From assembly GCF_900079775.1 (NCBI RefSeq), contig NZ_LT556050.1, positions 409,381 through 473,380 on the forward strand: 64,000 nt of DNA, read 5' to 3'. Below the pieces are notes generated by a model. The model was given only the letters and a program-made list of their open reading frames with translations, was not told the DNA's origin and searched no databases. The position numbers and the translations under genes were made by a program. Below are positions 63,507-64,000 of this stretch, in pieces (within the stretch, counting starts at the first letter, position 1; every line of letters starts with the position of its first letter). This stretch comes from Leyella lascolaii (GTDB taxonomy: Bacteria; Bacteroidota; Bacteroidia; Bacteroidales; Bacteroidaceae).

Positions 63507-64000
63507 TCAAAGCGAACTTGATTTTTCAATTATTGACAAATACGCTTTTATTCCTTGTAGCTTATTCTTTATAAATTCGTGCGTTGAGAGCTGCTTGGAT
63601 AGTATTGCTATCTTTTTTTTATAACCCAAAGGAGCAAGAAGTCGGTTATTTTGGCATATTACACCTGTTATAATAGGATTTTTAGTTTGATAATGTGTCT
63701 TTTTGTGACTGATTCTGAATCCTGACTTTTTAATGATTGCAAGGAACTGAGGTACTAGATTTTTAAAATCAACTTTAGATGACAAAGTTATATCATCAAC
63801 AAACATTGAAAATTTAATATGATGCTCCTTTGCTAACTGGTCAATTTCCGTACCTATGGGTTTAAATACCAAATTAGCAATTAAAGTTGAGGTTGGAACA
63901 CCTTGCGGAACTTGATATTTATGAGTAGTTAGTTTAGTTAATATTCTTGCTATAGCAGGCGTACAACCCTCTCGAAGAAACATTTGAAAAACTTGCTTAT
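63507..64000 (-). CDS. Retron-type reverse transcriptase, C-terminal part (runs off the window)
   Basis: The frame is open to the right edge; the ATG at 63983 is internal. The visible part contains RT block 4 (QGVPTSTLIANLVF), the active-site block 5 FSMFVDDITLSS (FVDD in place of YADD), block 6 GFRISHKKTHYQ and the following PIITGVICQ, which fits the VTG motif of retron RTs. It ends in GIKAYLSIIEKSSSL. This order and the short C-terminus resemble retron RTs such as Ec86 rather than group II intron maturases. The msr-msd RNA, normally just upstream of the RT, would lie beyond position 64000. Confidence 0.75.
   Translation of the reverse strand, partial: KQVFQMFLREGCTPAIARILTKLTTHKYQVPQGVPTSTLIANLVFKPIGTEIDQLAKEHHIKFSMFVDDITLSSKVDFKNLVPQFLAIIKKSGFRISHKKTHYQTKNPIITGVICQNNRLLAPLGYKKKIAILSKQLSTHEFIKNKLQGIKAYLSIIEKSSSL

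Overview
The window is chromosomal DNA of a member of the Bacteroidota, order Bacteroidales, most like a gut or oral Prevotellaceae-type organism. Evidence: promoters with a TTTG, 20-base spacer, TAnnTTTG pattern instead of -35/-10 boxes; almost no Shine-Dalgarno sequences; the rpsL-rpsG-fusA-rpsJ...rplQ ribosomal order without tuf or adk; many secreted glycoside hydrolases; and secreted proteins ending in the GIYI-NGRKVV-type C-terminal tail common in this order. No rRNA, tRNA or CRISPR array was found.

Layout. Positions 1-29800 are a patchwork of single genes and small operons: a trehalase/GH63-like glycosidase, a FucP-like sugar permease with a DUF4886 esterase-like protein, an anaerobic sulfatase-maturase-like radical SAM enzyme, a membrane-anchored MutS-like ATPase, a receiver-domain/PEP-synthase-like protein, a DUF5005-like lipoprotein, two duplicated small membrane proteins, an AlkZ-related plus DUF2200 pair, O-acetylhomoserine sulfhydrylase, a 1093-residue sialidase/arabinanase-like secreted protein, a GH43-like enzyme, a glycine-zipper lipoprotein, RlpA and glutamate dehydrogenase. 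Positions 30514-48729 are one long minus-strand ribosomal superoperon (rpsL to rplQ, with fusA, secY, map, infA and rpoA), including rpmJ and rpmD, which are short. Positions 50366-59615 hold a 1476-residue secreted multidomain protein, a GH92 mannosidase, a small lipoprotein, and the 3' remnant of a secreted-protein gene. Positions about 59620-64000 are the left part of an integrated mobile element (multi-HTH protein, tyrosine recombinase, RhuM-like protein, two-TM protein, retron-type reverse transcriptase running off the window). Its end coincides with the broken 5' end of the secreted-protein gene.

The long intergenic regions are the unusual part. Five structured repeat classes share them: (1) 66- or 88-base units whose ends rebuild the TATCTTTG -7 promoter box, always placed just upstream of a gene and in its orientation, up to five in tandem; (2) about 206-bp MITE-like elements with 25-bp terminal inverted repeats (five copies); (3) two-palindrome elements built on a 22-base GAGACGCAA/TTGCGTCTC hairpin (five copies); (4) degenerate arrays with an exact 22-base period around GAAAAGCC (four arrays); (5) two near-identical small-RNA-like transcription units of about 65 nt, each with its own promoter and terminator, flanking the remnant of a GH172-like gene.

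Functionally the accessory genes point to glycan foraging (GH63-like, GH43-like, GH92, sialidase-like, sugar permease, sulfatase maturase) with protein export to the surface. The promoter-embedded repeat family and the retron-type RT on a gene-splitting element are the best candidates for undescribed biology.
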